Part shown: positions 42,342 through 50,652 of the stretch, one piece after another | How positions within the stretch are numbered: position 1 is the first letter of the stretch | How the letters are laid out: every line of letters starts with the position of its first letter | Origin: Parvibaculum sp. | Lineage (GTDB): Bacteria > Pseudomonadota > Alphaproteobacteria > Parvibaculales > Parvibaculaceae | NCBI GenBank assembly: GCA_030645235.1 | Contig: JAUSMV010000030.1 | Coordinates: 1,116,001-1,180,000 of the forward strand | DNA: 64,000 nucleotides | Reading direction: 5' to 3' | Position numbers and translations under genes: made by a program | Notes under the pieces: generated by a model | Seen by the model: the letters and a program-made list of their open reading frames with translations, nothing else | What the model was told of the DNA's origin: nothing | Databases searched by the model: none

Positions 42342-43861
42342 TGCTCAGGCCCCCGGAAGCTTGTTGCCGCTACCGTGCGTTCACCGTTCTCCAATACCGT
42401 TGCAACGATATCGAATACCGCCTCGCCGCTACGCAGCGCACCGAGATTTTCGCGCGGTAAACTCACAAAGACGTGGAGCGTCTTTAACGAATCCGGGCCG
42501 ACCTCGACCGTTACGATGTCTTCATGGGATGCGCTGAAAATCCGCGTGCCAGCAAGACCGCTCACCGTCACGCTGAAAATATGCGGCACATGCTCCTTAT
42601 TGATGAGCTTGATGGTATAGCCGTTGCGGACGCTGCCGTCGGACAACGTCACAAAAAGCGGATTACGATCACGCAACACGCTAACCTGCAAGAGTTCGCG
42701 CGTCGCCAGCGCGTAGACCATCAGCGTCGAAACGAGAACGAGCGCGACGGCGTAGACGATTGTGCGTGGACGGACGAGATTGAGACGCGGCCTCAGCTTC
42801 GCGACGCGACGTTCTTGGCTATGCAGCGTGTCATAGCCGATGAGACCACGCGGACGCTCAACGCGATCCATGATCTCGTCACAAGCATCGATGCAGAGTG
42901 CGCATTGGATGCATTCCATCTGCATGCCGTTGCGAATGTCGATGCCCATGGGGCAAGCGACAACGCATTGACCGCAATCGATGCAGTCACCGCGTCCCTC
43001 CCAACTCGCGCCCTTCTTGTGAGGGGCCCTCGTTTCGCCGCGATCGGTCTTGTAGCTGATAAGGTAAGAATCCTCATCGAACATCGCGCCCTGAATGCGC
43101 GGCCAAGGGCACATATAGATGCAAACCTGCTCACGCGCGATGCCACCCAGCGCGTAAGTCGAGAGGGTCAGCATGCCGATAAAGAGGAGAGCGAAATAAG
43201 GCGCATCAAAGTTCAGAAGCTGCAAAGCAAGTGTCGGCGCATCCGCAAAATAGAAAACCCAAGCACCGCCCGTCAGCATGGCGATCACCAGCCAGAGGCT
43301 GTGCTTGATGACTTTCCGCAAGACCTTAGACATCGTCCAAGGGCCGTTATCAAGCCTGATGCGCGCAGCCCTGTCGCCTTCTACAAATCGTTCAACGTGG
43401 ATAAACAGATCCGTCCAAACCGTTTGCGGGCATGTATAACCGCACCAAACGCGCCCTGCGACGCTCGTCATAAGAAAAAGCCCGAGCGCCGCGAGAATGA
43501 GGAGGCCGGTGATGTAGTAAAATTCCTGCGGCCAGATTTCTATGAAGAAAAAATAGAAACGACGGTTGGGGAAGTCGAGCAGCACCGCCTGATCGGGCAG
43601 ACTTGGCCCCCGGTCCCATCTGAGCCAGGGCGTACCGTAATAAATCGACAAGGTCACCAGCATGACCAGCCATTTCGCCCGCCGGTACGTCCCATGGACA
43701 AGTTTTGGATAGACCTTGACGCGGCCCTCATAGAGGGGGCTGTGCGCCTTCCAGTCTATCGCCTTCACGTCGTCCTCGCCATCGAGGGAACCGTAATCGG
43801 CCCTCGTGTTGGCGGCGGCCTCTGCCGCCAGTATTTCCAGGTTCAACGCTATATTCGTCAT
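42338..43861 (-). CDS. ccoG: CcoG/FixG, polyferredoxin-like cupric reductase
   Basis: A 507-residue membrane protein with about five transmembrane segments, two 4Fe-4S sites (CIDCGQCVVACPMGIDIRNG and CIQCALCIDACDEIMD around residues 285-325), extra cysteines in GRVWCGYTCPQTVW, and a C-terminal Ig-like FixG domain. CcoG reduces Cu(II) for delivery to cbb3 oxidase. It overlaps ccoH and lies 25 nt after ccoP. Confidence 0.95.
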   Translation of the reverse strand: MTNIALNLEILAAEAAANTRADYGSLDGEDDVKAIDWKAHSPLYEGRVKVYPKLVHGTYRRAKWLVMLVTLSIYYGTPWLRWDRGPSLPDQAVLLDFPNRRFYFFFIEIWPQEFYYITGLLILAALGLFLMTSVAGRVWCGYTCPQTVWTDLFIHVERFVEGDRAARIRLDNGPWTMSKVLRKVIKHSLWLVIAMLTGGAWVFYFADAPTLALQLLNFDAPYFALLFIGMLTLSTYALGGIAREQVCIYMCPWPRIQGAMFDEDSYLISYKTDRGETRAPHKKGASWEGRGDCIDCGQCVVACPMGIDIRNGMQMECIQCALCIDACDEIMDRVERPRGLIGYDTLHSQERRVAKLRPRLNLVRPRTIVYAVALVLVSTLMVYALATRELLQVSVLRDRNPLFVTLSDGSVRNGYTIKLINKEHVPHIFSVTVSGLAGTRIFSASHEDIVTVEVGPDSLKTLHVFVSLPRENLGALRSGEAVFDIVATVLENGERTVAATSFRGPEQ

Positions 43862-43886
43862 CTACTGAACTCTTGACCTTTGCGGT

Positions 43887-44774
43887 CTACTTCCCGCCGC
43901 CGAGCGAGTGGACGTAAAGTGCAAGCTCCTTGACCGTAACGGATTCTAGGCGCCCGCCCCAAGAAGGCATGACGCCACCACGCCCATGCGAGATCGACTG
44001 CACGACGCTTGCGCGATCGCCGCCGTAAAGCCAGATAGCGTCGATGAGGTTCGGCGCACCGAGCGTCTGATCACCTTTTGCATCCGCGCCGTGGCACGAA
44101 ACACAATTTTGCGCAAAAACAGCAGCGCCGCGCGCAACTATGGCAGCATCACTCTTCCCGCCGTTCAACGACAGAACATAGTCGGCAACGTCGCTCACCT
44201 GATCCCTTTTCAACATTTCATCGTCGAGAAAACGCGGCATCAGGTTCTGGCGCGTATCGTCGTCAGCATCCCAGCGAATGCCGTGCGTCACCGTCGTCTC
44301 AATGTCGGAAATCGTCCCACCCCAGAGCCAGTCGTCGTCGTTGAGATTCGGGAAACCTTTTGAGCCTTGCGCACCTGAGCCGTGACAGGGAGCACAATTG
44401 TCGCCGAAGGCTGCCTTGCCACTCGCCAGCGCCACCTCCATCAATGCATCATTCTTGCTGATTTCATCAATCGGTGTCGCCGCAATCTGCTTCACCACAT
44501 CAGCGCGGCCCGCCGCAACTTTTTGCAATTCACCGCTCACTGCATCGCGTTGCGTATAGCCGATCACACCTTGAGTGTAATGCCATGTCCCGGCCCAGAA
44601 ATAGGGCCAAGCTGGCATCAAAATCCAATAACCAATCGACCAGACAATCGAAATATAGAATATATAGAGCCACCATTTCGGCAGCGGCGTATCAAGCTCA
44701 TGGATACCGTCCCAGTCGTGACCGGTCGTCTCCGTACCTGTTACCGAATCCGTCGGACGTTTGTCGCTCACCAT
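43887..44774 (-). CDS. ccoP: CcoP, diheme cytochrome c subunit of cbb3 oxidase
   Basis: A 295-residue subunit with one or two N-terminal transmembrane helices (WWLYIFYISIVWSIGYWILMP) and two periplasmic cytochrome c domains: CAPCH near 123 and CVSCH near 218. The FLDDEMLKRDQVSDVADYVLSL and VMPSWGGRL segments hold likely axial Met ligands. The start overlaps the ccoQ stop by 7 nt. Confidence 0.96.
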   Translation of the reverse strand: MVSDKRPTDSVTGTETTGHDWDGIHELDTPLPKWWLYIFYISIVWSIGYWILMPAWPYFWAGTWHYTQGVIGYTQRDAVSGELQKVAAGRADVVKQIAATPIDEISKNDALMEVALASGKAAFGDNCAPCHGSGAQGSKGFPNLNDDDWLWGGTISDIETTVTHGIRWDADDDTRQNLMPRFLDDEMLKRDQVSDVADYVLSLNGGKSDAAIVARGAAVFAQNCVSCHGADAKGDQTLGAPNLIDAIWLYGGDRASVVQSISHGRGGVMPSWGGRLESVTVKELALYVHSLGGGK

Positions 44775-44932
44775 TTGTCTCCCTCGTCCTCGTCAATCGG
44801 CAGGCGCGCCATATGCTCAAAGGTCTGCTTGTTGGAGGGCCAGAAAGCATAGACCAGCGCGGCCAAAAACAACGTGAAAAAAAAGAGAAGGCCGACCGTT
44901 CCGGCAAGCGATGAGGCGTATAAATGCATCAT
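44768..44932 (-). CDS. ccoQ: CcoQ, small cbb3 oxidase subunit
   Basis: A 54-residue single-span protein (SLAGTVGLLFFFTLFLAALV, then YAFWPSNKQTFEHMARLPID). The WPSNKQTFE tail is typical of CcoQ. I chose the first of two adjacent ATGs, with GAGG upstream. It stabilises CcoP in the complex. Confidence 0.92.
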   Translation of the reverse strand: MMHLYASSLAGTVGLLFFFTLFLAALVYAFWPSNKQTFEHMARLPIDEDEGDKW

Positions 44933-44942
44933 GGTGTATACC

Positions 44943-45671
44943 TCACTGATTGAAGTCGGCGCTGTCATGCGCATTGAAATCGACGAGAGTGCCAAGCATC
45001 TGCAGATAAGCAACCAGTGCATCAAGCTCGGAAATCTTCTTCGGATCACCGTCGAAGTCACGGATGACAGCTTTGGGGTAGCGCGCCTCAACACCCGAGG
45101 TATCAGCATCGGGATTTGCCTGCGCTTCGATATCCGCTTTGGCGTTCTTCACGTCATCAGCCGTATAAGGAACACCAGCGAGCGAGAGCGCACGCAGACC
45201 GTCCTCGACATGCCGATAGTCGAGCGCAGTCTTCGCGAGGAAGGGGTAACCCGGCATGACCGACTCCGGCACCAGGTCGCGTGGATTGGCCATGTGGAGA
45301 CGATGCCACTCATCGGAATATTTGCCACCCACACGCGAAAGATCGGGGCCTGTACGCTTCGATCCCCACTGGAACGGATGATCATACTTACTTTCTGCGG
45401 CAAGCGAATAGTGACCGTAACGCTCCACCTCGGCGCGCAGCGAGCGGATCATCTGGCTGTGGCAGAGATAGCAACCCTCGCGGATATAGATATCACGGCC
45501 CGCAAGCTCGAGCGGGCTGTAGGGTCTAATGCCCTTCACATCCTCAATCGTCGACTTGATGAGAAAGGTCGGCACGATCTCGATCAATCCACCGATCGAA
45601 ACTGCGATGACAGTAAGGACGAGCAGAAGGATCGAATTTTTCTCGATCGTGCCGTGATTGAACTTCGCCAT
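44943..45671 (-). CDS. ccoO: CcoO, monoheme cytochrome c subunit of cbb3 oxidase
   Basis: A 242-residue subunit with an N-terminal anchor ([21 protein letters not shown]) and a heme c motif in [13 protein letters not shown] near residue 78. The axial Met is likely in [10 protein letters not shown]. It passes electrons from CcoP to CcoN. It lies 9 nt after ccoN. Confidence 0.96.
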   Translation of the reverse strand: MAKFNHGTIEKNSILLLVLTVIAVSIGGLIEIVPTFLIKSTIEDVKGIRPYSPLELAGRDIYIREGCYLCHSQMIRSLRAEVERYGHYSLAAESKYDHPFQWGSKRTGPDLSRVGGKYSDEWHRLHMANPRDLVPESVMPGYPFLAKTALDYRHVEDGLRALSLAGVPYTADDVKNAKADIEAQANPDADTSGVEARYPKAVIRDFDGDPKKISELDALVAYLQMLGTLVDFNAHDSADFNQ

Positions 45672-45680
45672 GATCCCCCC

Positions 45681-47354
45681 TCACTCAGCCGGTTGAAGAT
45701 TGAGCTGGGCAGGCGTGGCTGTCGTCAGCGGCTCCCTGCTACGGAGATCGCCTCTGATAGTACGCCAGCAATTATAAACCATGATCAACGTACCCGTGAG
45801 GTAGAGAAGTCCGCCGAGAGCGCGGATCGCATAGAAAGGATGCATCGCGGCAACCGTCTCGACGAAAGAATATTCAAGAAAGCCTTGAGTGTCATAGGCA
45901 CGCCACATCAAGCCCTGAAGAATCCCCGACACCCACATGGAAGTGATGTAGAGCACGATGCCCATGGTTGAGATCCAGAAGTGCCAGCTCACCAAGGCCA
46001 TTGAATAAAGGCGCTCGCGCTTCCATAGCCAAGGCACAAGACAATAGACAGCACCGAAGGTGACGAAACCGACCCAACCCATGGCACCAGAATGCACATG
46101 GCCGATTGTCCAGTCAGTGTAGTGAGAAAGAGAATTCACTGCCTTGATCGACATGACAGGACCTTCGAAGGTTGACATGCCATAGAATGCGAGCGAGACG
46201 ACGAGCATGCGCAATACGGGGTCGGTACGCAGCTTGTCCCAAGCACCAGACAGCGTCATCAGGCCATTGATCATGCCGCCCCAAGAAGGCATCCAGAGCA
46301 TGATCGAAAAGGTCATACCAAGCGTTTGCGCCCAGTCAGGCAACGCAGTGTAGTGAAGATGATGGGGCCCGGCCCAGATATAGATAAAAATCAGCGACCA
46401 GAAGTGAATGATCGATAGACGGTAGGAATAGACAGGCCGGTTGGCGCGCTTCGGCACAAAGTAATACATCATGCCAAGGAAGCCGGCGGTGAGAAAGAAA
46501 CCCACTGCGTTGTGGCCATACCACCATTGGATCAGCGCATCCTGCACACCGGAGAAGAGACTGAAGCTCTTGCTAGAAGTCAGCGTTTCGGGAATTGCGA
46601 GATTGTTGCCGAGATGCAGCAACGCGATCGTCGCGATGAAGGCAAGATAGAACCAGTTCGCGACATAGATATGCGGTTCGCGGCGGCGAGCTAGCGTCAG
46701 GAGAAAGACGATGAGATAGGTGACCCAGACAAGTGTCAGCCAAATATCCGCATACCATTCAGGTTCGGCATACTCCTTCGACTGAGTCACGCCCATCAGA
46801 TAGCCGGTCGCGGCAATGACGAGGAAAAGTTGATAACCCCAGAATACAAACCAAGGCGCTATCTCGCCTGCCAGGCGCGTCCGGCAAGTGCGCTGCACGA
46901 CATAGAAAGATGTTGCAATCAGCGCATTGCCGCCGAAAGCAAAAATGACGCCAGATGTATGCACCGGACGCAGACGTCCGAAGCTGATATAGGCCGTGTC
47001 GAAATTAAGGACAGGAAAGGCGAGTTCCAACGCGATATAGAGCCCAGCCAACATTCCTGCGACGCCCCAGAAGAGTGTCGCAATGACGCCTGCCTTGACG
47101 ACGGCGTCACTATAACCGCTCCCGTCATCGGCACCCGCGCGTTGCTCAAGCGCCGCGAAATGACGCGTTCCGATCACGAACGCGCCTGCGAGCAATGCAA
47201 AGGTGAATAACCAGGCGTGAATCGCCATAGGCACATCGGCTGCTTTTGCAGCGACCATGAGCGACATGAACGCCCCAGCAACCAGCAATCCCGCCACCGC
47301 GTAGGACGCGGTGGTCATTGTCCCATATACAGTATGTTCGCGCGCAACCGCCAT
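45681..47354 (-). CDS. ccoN: CcoN, catalytic subunit of cbb3-type cytochrome c oxidase
   Basis: A 557-residue heme-copper oxidase subunit I with about twelve membrane helices. It includes the Cu-B/heme His motifs ([38 protein letters not shown]) and the low-spin heme His in [18 protein letters not shown]. The enzyme reduces O2 at very low concentration and pumps protons. I chose ATG 47354 with GGGGGAA upstream rather than 47381. It is the first gene of the ccoNOQPGHIS operon. Confidence 0.97.
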   Translation of the reverse strand: MAVAREHTVYGTMTTASYAVAGLLVAGAFMSLMVAAKAADVPMAIHAWLFTFALLAGAFVIGTRHFAALEQRAGADDGSGYSDAVVKAGVIATLFWGVAGMLAGLYIALELAFPVLNFDTAYISFGRLRPVHTSGVIFAFGGNALIATSFYVVQRTCRTRLAGEIAPWFVFWGYQLFLVIAATGYLMGVTQSKEYAEPEWYADIWLTLVWVTYLIVFLLTLARRREPHIYVANWFYLAFIATIALLHLGNNLAIPETLTSSKSFSLFSGVQDALIQWWYGHNAVGFFLTAGFLGMMYYFVPKRANRPVYSYRLSIIHFWSLIFIYIWAGPHHLHYTALPDWAQTLGMTFSIMLWMPSWGGMINGLMTLSGAWDKLRTDPVLRMLVVSLAFYGMSTFEGPVMSIKAVNSLSHYTDWTIGHVHSGAMGWVGFVTFGAVYCLVPWLWKRERLYSMALVSWHFWISTMGIVLYITSMWVSGILQGLMWRAYDTQGFLEYSFVETVAAMHPFYAIRALGGLLYLTGTLIMVYNCWRTIRGDLRSREPLTTATPAQLNLQPAE

Positions 47355-47426
47355 GCGACGATTCCCCCAAAATGTTGGCATGCTAACGAGAATGCCGCAA
47401 CGCGGTAGATGTGGAAATCCGTTAGT

Positions 47427-47448
47427 CTACGTAGGGCCTCTTACCTAG
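47427..47448. promoter_or_regulatory. Palindromic CTACGTAG / CTTACCTAG element upstream of ccoN
   Basis: The element runs CTACGTAGGGCC then TCTTACCTAG. It contains CTACGTAG, close to the high-affinity FixJ motif GTAMGTAG. On the minus strand CTAGGTAAG resembles the start of the element before fixK. No TTGAT-N4-ATCAA box was seen in the 151 nt between ccoN and the next gene. Confidence 0.35.
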
Positions 47449-47505
47449 CTCGCTTTGCTGCAAGAAAGCCGTGGCCTTAGCAGCACGCTGCTCCTCGCAA
47501 CGACC

Positions 47506-48627
47506 CTATTCGGCCGCCGACACGGTTAGCGAAGCTCGCTTAGCAAAATTGACGGATTTCAGAAATTCAATGCCCTCTTCGGCAATATCATCTCCGACCA
47601 TGCGGTCATCCTCGTCCCGAAGCTCATCCATGTCAACATAGACGGAATAGAACGATTTTGTCCGTGCAGTGATAATTCCCGCTTTAAGAAGCGTCTTCAC
47701 AAGCACACGAAAGACGTTTGCGGCATCCTTCATGCCTTCCCGGCGATCCTCGTCGGTCACCGCTTCCAGCATCTCGGCCTGCACCTGTTTCCAGTCGAGT
47801 CCGAACTCGGCATAGATTATTTTCTTCTGCTCGGGATTGACCAGATTGAAAAGCAGCGTCTGGAAAACGCTCGCCGCCCAGTCTTCAATAATATCGCGCT
47901 CTTCCTGCGAGAGCTTCGGGATCGTGCGATCAGCCCAGATCTTGCCAAATTTGTGGTGGAATGCCTCGTCCGTCATTGCAAGCTGGCAGAGTTTCACAAT
48001 CAACGGATCGCGTGCGGTATTGAAGAAAGTCGCGAATGTCCCCATCGCCAATCCTTCGACGAGAAGCTGCATCCCTACGATCTTTTTATAGACTTCTTTG
48101 GCGTTGACCATTTCGGCAAGAAGGTTGGCCAGCGTGTCGCCGCAGGGCAGAGGCTTCTCCCAGCGTGATTTCACATAAGAGGCAAACGCCGTCACATGAC
48201 GCGCTTCTTCGCGAGCTTGATTGGCAGCATATTCCTGTGCGCCCGGATCAAGCAGAATATGACAAAGCGACGCCGACAGATTGAGCGCACCTTGCTCACC
48301 ATGCAAAATCGCCGACATCATCCAATGCGCCGTCTCGTTGACAAAACGAATCTTCTCCTTTTCGGAGAGCGCTTCAAAGCAAGGCAACGTCAATTCCGGT
48401 ACAAGTTCCGGCGAAATCAACATCTCATTTTCCATATCGAAGGGTGCCGAGAAGTCGATGTAGCGCTTGTCGAGCGGGTCCCAAAAATGATCATGAGTTG
48501 CGGAGATGATCTTATCGAAAGCGTAGGAGCGGCGATTGTAGCGCTCGGGATTCATCATCGCCTCAAAGTCGTCCGGCGACACTGCGTCGTAAGCTTCATC
48601 TTTGGTGATTTGTCGAACGTTTGTCAT
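47506..48627 (-). CDS. Diiron ferritin-like protein (R2/AurF-like oxidase fold)
   Basis: A 373-residue all-helical protein. Two copies of the diiron ligand pattern are visible: Glu in ILHGEQGALN followed about 30 residues later by REEARHVTAF, and Glu in LLVEGLAMGTF followed by MTDEAFHHKF. This E-x~30-[ED]ExxH pair is typical of ferritin-like diiron oxidases and oxygenases such as AurF. I chose ATG 48627, with GGAG 6 nt upstream, over 48639 and 48693. It lies upstream of ccoN on the same strand. The substrate is unknown. The 267 nt upstream, to the TpsB gene, hold no visible gene. Confidence 0.8.
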   Translation of the reverse strand: MTNVRQITKDEAYDAVSPDDFEAMMNPERYNRRSYAFDKIISATHDHFWDPLDKRYIDFSAPFDMENEMLISPELVPELTLPCFEALSEKEKIRFVNETAHWMMSAILHGEQGALNLSASLCHILLDPGAQEYAANQAREEARHVTAFASYVKSRWEKPLPCGDTLANLLAEMVNAKEVYKKIVGMQLLVEGLAMGTFATFFNTARDPLIVKLCQLAMTDEAFHHKFGKIWADRTIPKLSQEERDIIEDWAASVFQTLLFNLVNPEQKKIIYAEFGLDWKQVQAEMLEAVTDEDRREGMKDAANVFRVLVKTLLKAGIITARTKSFYSVYVDMDELRDEDDRMVGDDIAEEGIEFLKSVNFAKRASLTVSAAE

Positions 48628-48894
48628 ATCCGTCTCCATTGCTCGAATTCTCGCGCTGCTTAACTGCCTCTGGGTGCGATGACAGCAACCCAAGCGGCAT
48701 GAAAAACTTATGGATTTACGGAGACGGAAGCGACTAAGGGGAATGACGTATGTGTCAACTTTACGCAGAGACGTTGCCTGCTCTGCTAAATCCTTTCACC
48801 GCCCTACGTCAGATTATGAGTGTTGGTATGCGGCGCCAGCTGACGCGTTCCCAGCCAGAAGCCAGAGCAGAGTCTCGTCACCCCGAATGGCCAA

Positions 48895-50652
48895 TCAATA
48901 GCTGATGATAATCGCGACGTTTGCCTGCCCGCCCTTATCGGTTTGTCCGGGGAGGGCGCGGAGCTGCCAGCCATAGTCGGTGCGGAGGCTGACATAGCGA
49001 CTGACGCTATAGTCAAGGCCGACGCCGACACTCGCAATTGAGACGCGTTCCGACGTGCCGGGTTGCGTGTGCGGGTCGTTCAGACGGGCATAGTCCCAGA
49101 ACGCGAGAACCTGGGCGCTATCGTCCAGCGCGTCGAGACCCACAAGACTTGCAGGGGTGAAGGCCGGTGAACGCACTTCCGCGCTCAGCAATATACCCTC
49201 GGAGCCATTGACGGCACGCGTGTCGTAGCCGCGTACGCTGCCCACGCCGCCGCCGCCAAGCTGCTCGCTAGGCAAGAGATTGCCGTCGGCGATCTGGACC
49301 TTCGCCCGGGCGATGAGACTTGCATCGTATGGAAGCCGCGTCGCCCGTGTCAGCGAGAGCGTGTCATAGGTATAATTCGCCTTGGCAAAACTTGTACCGG
49401 ACTTGGCATAGGCGGCATCCGTATTGTTGCCGGTGATGCCGCCGGGGCTGTAAACGAGATCGTTCTGCAGCGTCGTCACGCCCCAGGTATCACCCGCCGT
49501 CGCCGAGTATTTCAACAAAAACTGGGCGACATCTTGTGAGGCGGAAAAAACCGAGACGCCGCCAAAGTCGAGATTGTTGTTGGTGGTCTTATAGTCGAAG
49601 CCACCCTGCACTTCCTGATTGAGCCATTGCGGACCACCCATCGGATGAATGTAGCGCGCGCTCACCTGCGCCGAGTAGCCGTCTTGTCCGAAGAAGGGTC
49701 CGACATCCGGACGCTGCTGGACATAGGAGCCGAAGACCTGCAGCAAATCATACCGTGGCAACGGCGCGGTCCACGAAACGGCATGGGCCAGAAAACGCGC
49801 ATGGCCCACATCGAAGCCGTCGAGGAAGTCGTTGCTGGCGGTGAGCTGATAGGAGATCTGCTGGTCGGCGCCGAAGAGATTGCCGTAGTTGAAGCCGGCA
49901 CTCCAACGCGCGTGGCCGGTGGCGCTGGTGCCGCCATTGTCGTAGCCGGCATAGACGCGGAGCGGAAAGCGGTCCTCGGTCTTCAGCGTGATATCGGTGG
50001 TGCCGACCTCGCCGCCTTTCGCGAGCACCGCATCGACGCGGCGGAAGGGATTGCGGTTGAGCCAGTCGAGGTCGCGCTTGAGTCGGCTCATAACGATGGG
50101 CTGACCTTCCGGCGCACTGAGGCCACCGCGAATGAGATCGCTTGAGAAATACCTGTTCCCCTCGACACGCACCTCGCCGCTGCGGAACTCGGTAACGACG
50201 ATCTGCACTGTGCCGGCCGTCACTTCCTGCTCAGGAACAGCGACATCGACGAGCGGCTTGTCATTACCGCGGTAGGCGTCGATCACCTCGCGGCTAATGG
50301 CACGCAATCCACCGAAGGTCAGCGGCTTGCCGAGATAGTTTTGCAACCGTGTGCGCAATTCCGGATCGTCCAGCCCCTCGACACGCGACGTGTCGAGACC
50401 AGCGGTGTTGACTCCGGTTTTCACAACACCCCCGATCCCACGAACGAAGCGCAACCCCTTCAGGTTTTCAAGGATCAGCACCTGATCGTCCGGCTCCGCC
50501 GTTGCGGCGGCGTCGCCGTGCTTGACGATCTCGCCCGGAGCCTGTTTCGCGGGCTCCTTCGGAGCGATCCGCTCAAAGTCCTGCGCAACTGCGGGTAAAG
50601 CAAACGTCACAATGCTGAAAAGGAATCCAGCGTAGGTGTTTGCATTCTTCAC
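48895..50652 (-). CDS. TpsB outer-membrane transporter (ShlB/FhaC/HecB family)
   Basis: A 585-residue two-partner-secretion pore. It has a signal peptide (FLFSIVTFALPAVAQ), a linker, two POTRA-like domains (VLILENLKGLRFVRG to ~140; VQIVVTEFRSGEVRVEGNRYFSSDLIRGGL and on), then a 16-strand barrel with FGYDNGG-like turns (VYAGYDNGGTSATGHARW) and the conserved VRGYDTRAVNGSEGILLSAEVRSP segment near the end. The last residues (AIIISY) form a beta-signal ending in an aromatic. It overlaps the TpsA stop by 4 nt and should export that adhesin. Confidence 0.92.
   Translation of the reverse strand: MKNANTYAGFLFSIVTFALPAVAQDFERIAPKEPAKQAPGEIVKHGDAAATAEPDDQVLILENLKGLRFVRGIGGVVKTGVNTAGLDTSRVEGLDDPELRTRLQNYLGKPLTFGGLRAISREVIDAYRGNDKPLVDVAVPEQEVTAGTVQIVVTEFRSGEVRVEGNRYFSSDLIRGGLSAPEGQPIVMSRLKRDLDWLNRNPFRRVDAVLAKGGEVGTTDITLKTEDRFPLRVYAGYDNGGTSATGHARWSAGFNYGNLFGADQQISYQLTASNDFLDGFDVGHARFLAHAVSWTAPLPRYDLLQVFGSYVQQRPDVGPFFGQDGYSAQVSARYIHPMGGPQWLNQEVQGGFDYKTTNNNLDFGGVSVFSASQDVAQFLLKYSATAGDTWGVTTLQNDLVYSPGGITGNNTDAAYAKSGTSFAKANYTYDTLSLTRATRLPYDASLIARAKVQIADGNLLPSEQLGGGGVGSVRGYDTRAVNGSEGILLSAEVRSPAFTPASLVGLDALDDSAQVLAFWDYARLNDPHTQPGTSERVSIASVGVGLDYSVSRYVSLRTDYGWQLRALPGQTDKGGQANVAIIISY

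Noticed and set aside
42524-43876. A 450-codon open frame on the plus strand
   Set aside because: It is antisense to ccoG, which has clear Fe-S motifs and operon context. The GC-rich codon pattern creates the mirror frame.
44874-45971. A 365-codon plus-strand open frame
   Set aside because: Antisense to ccoO and the ends of ccoN and ccoQ. No protein features are visible.
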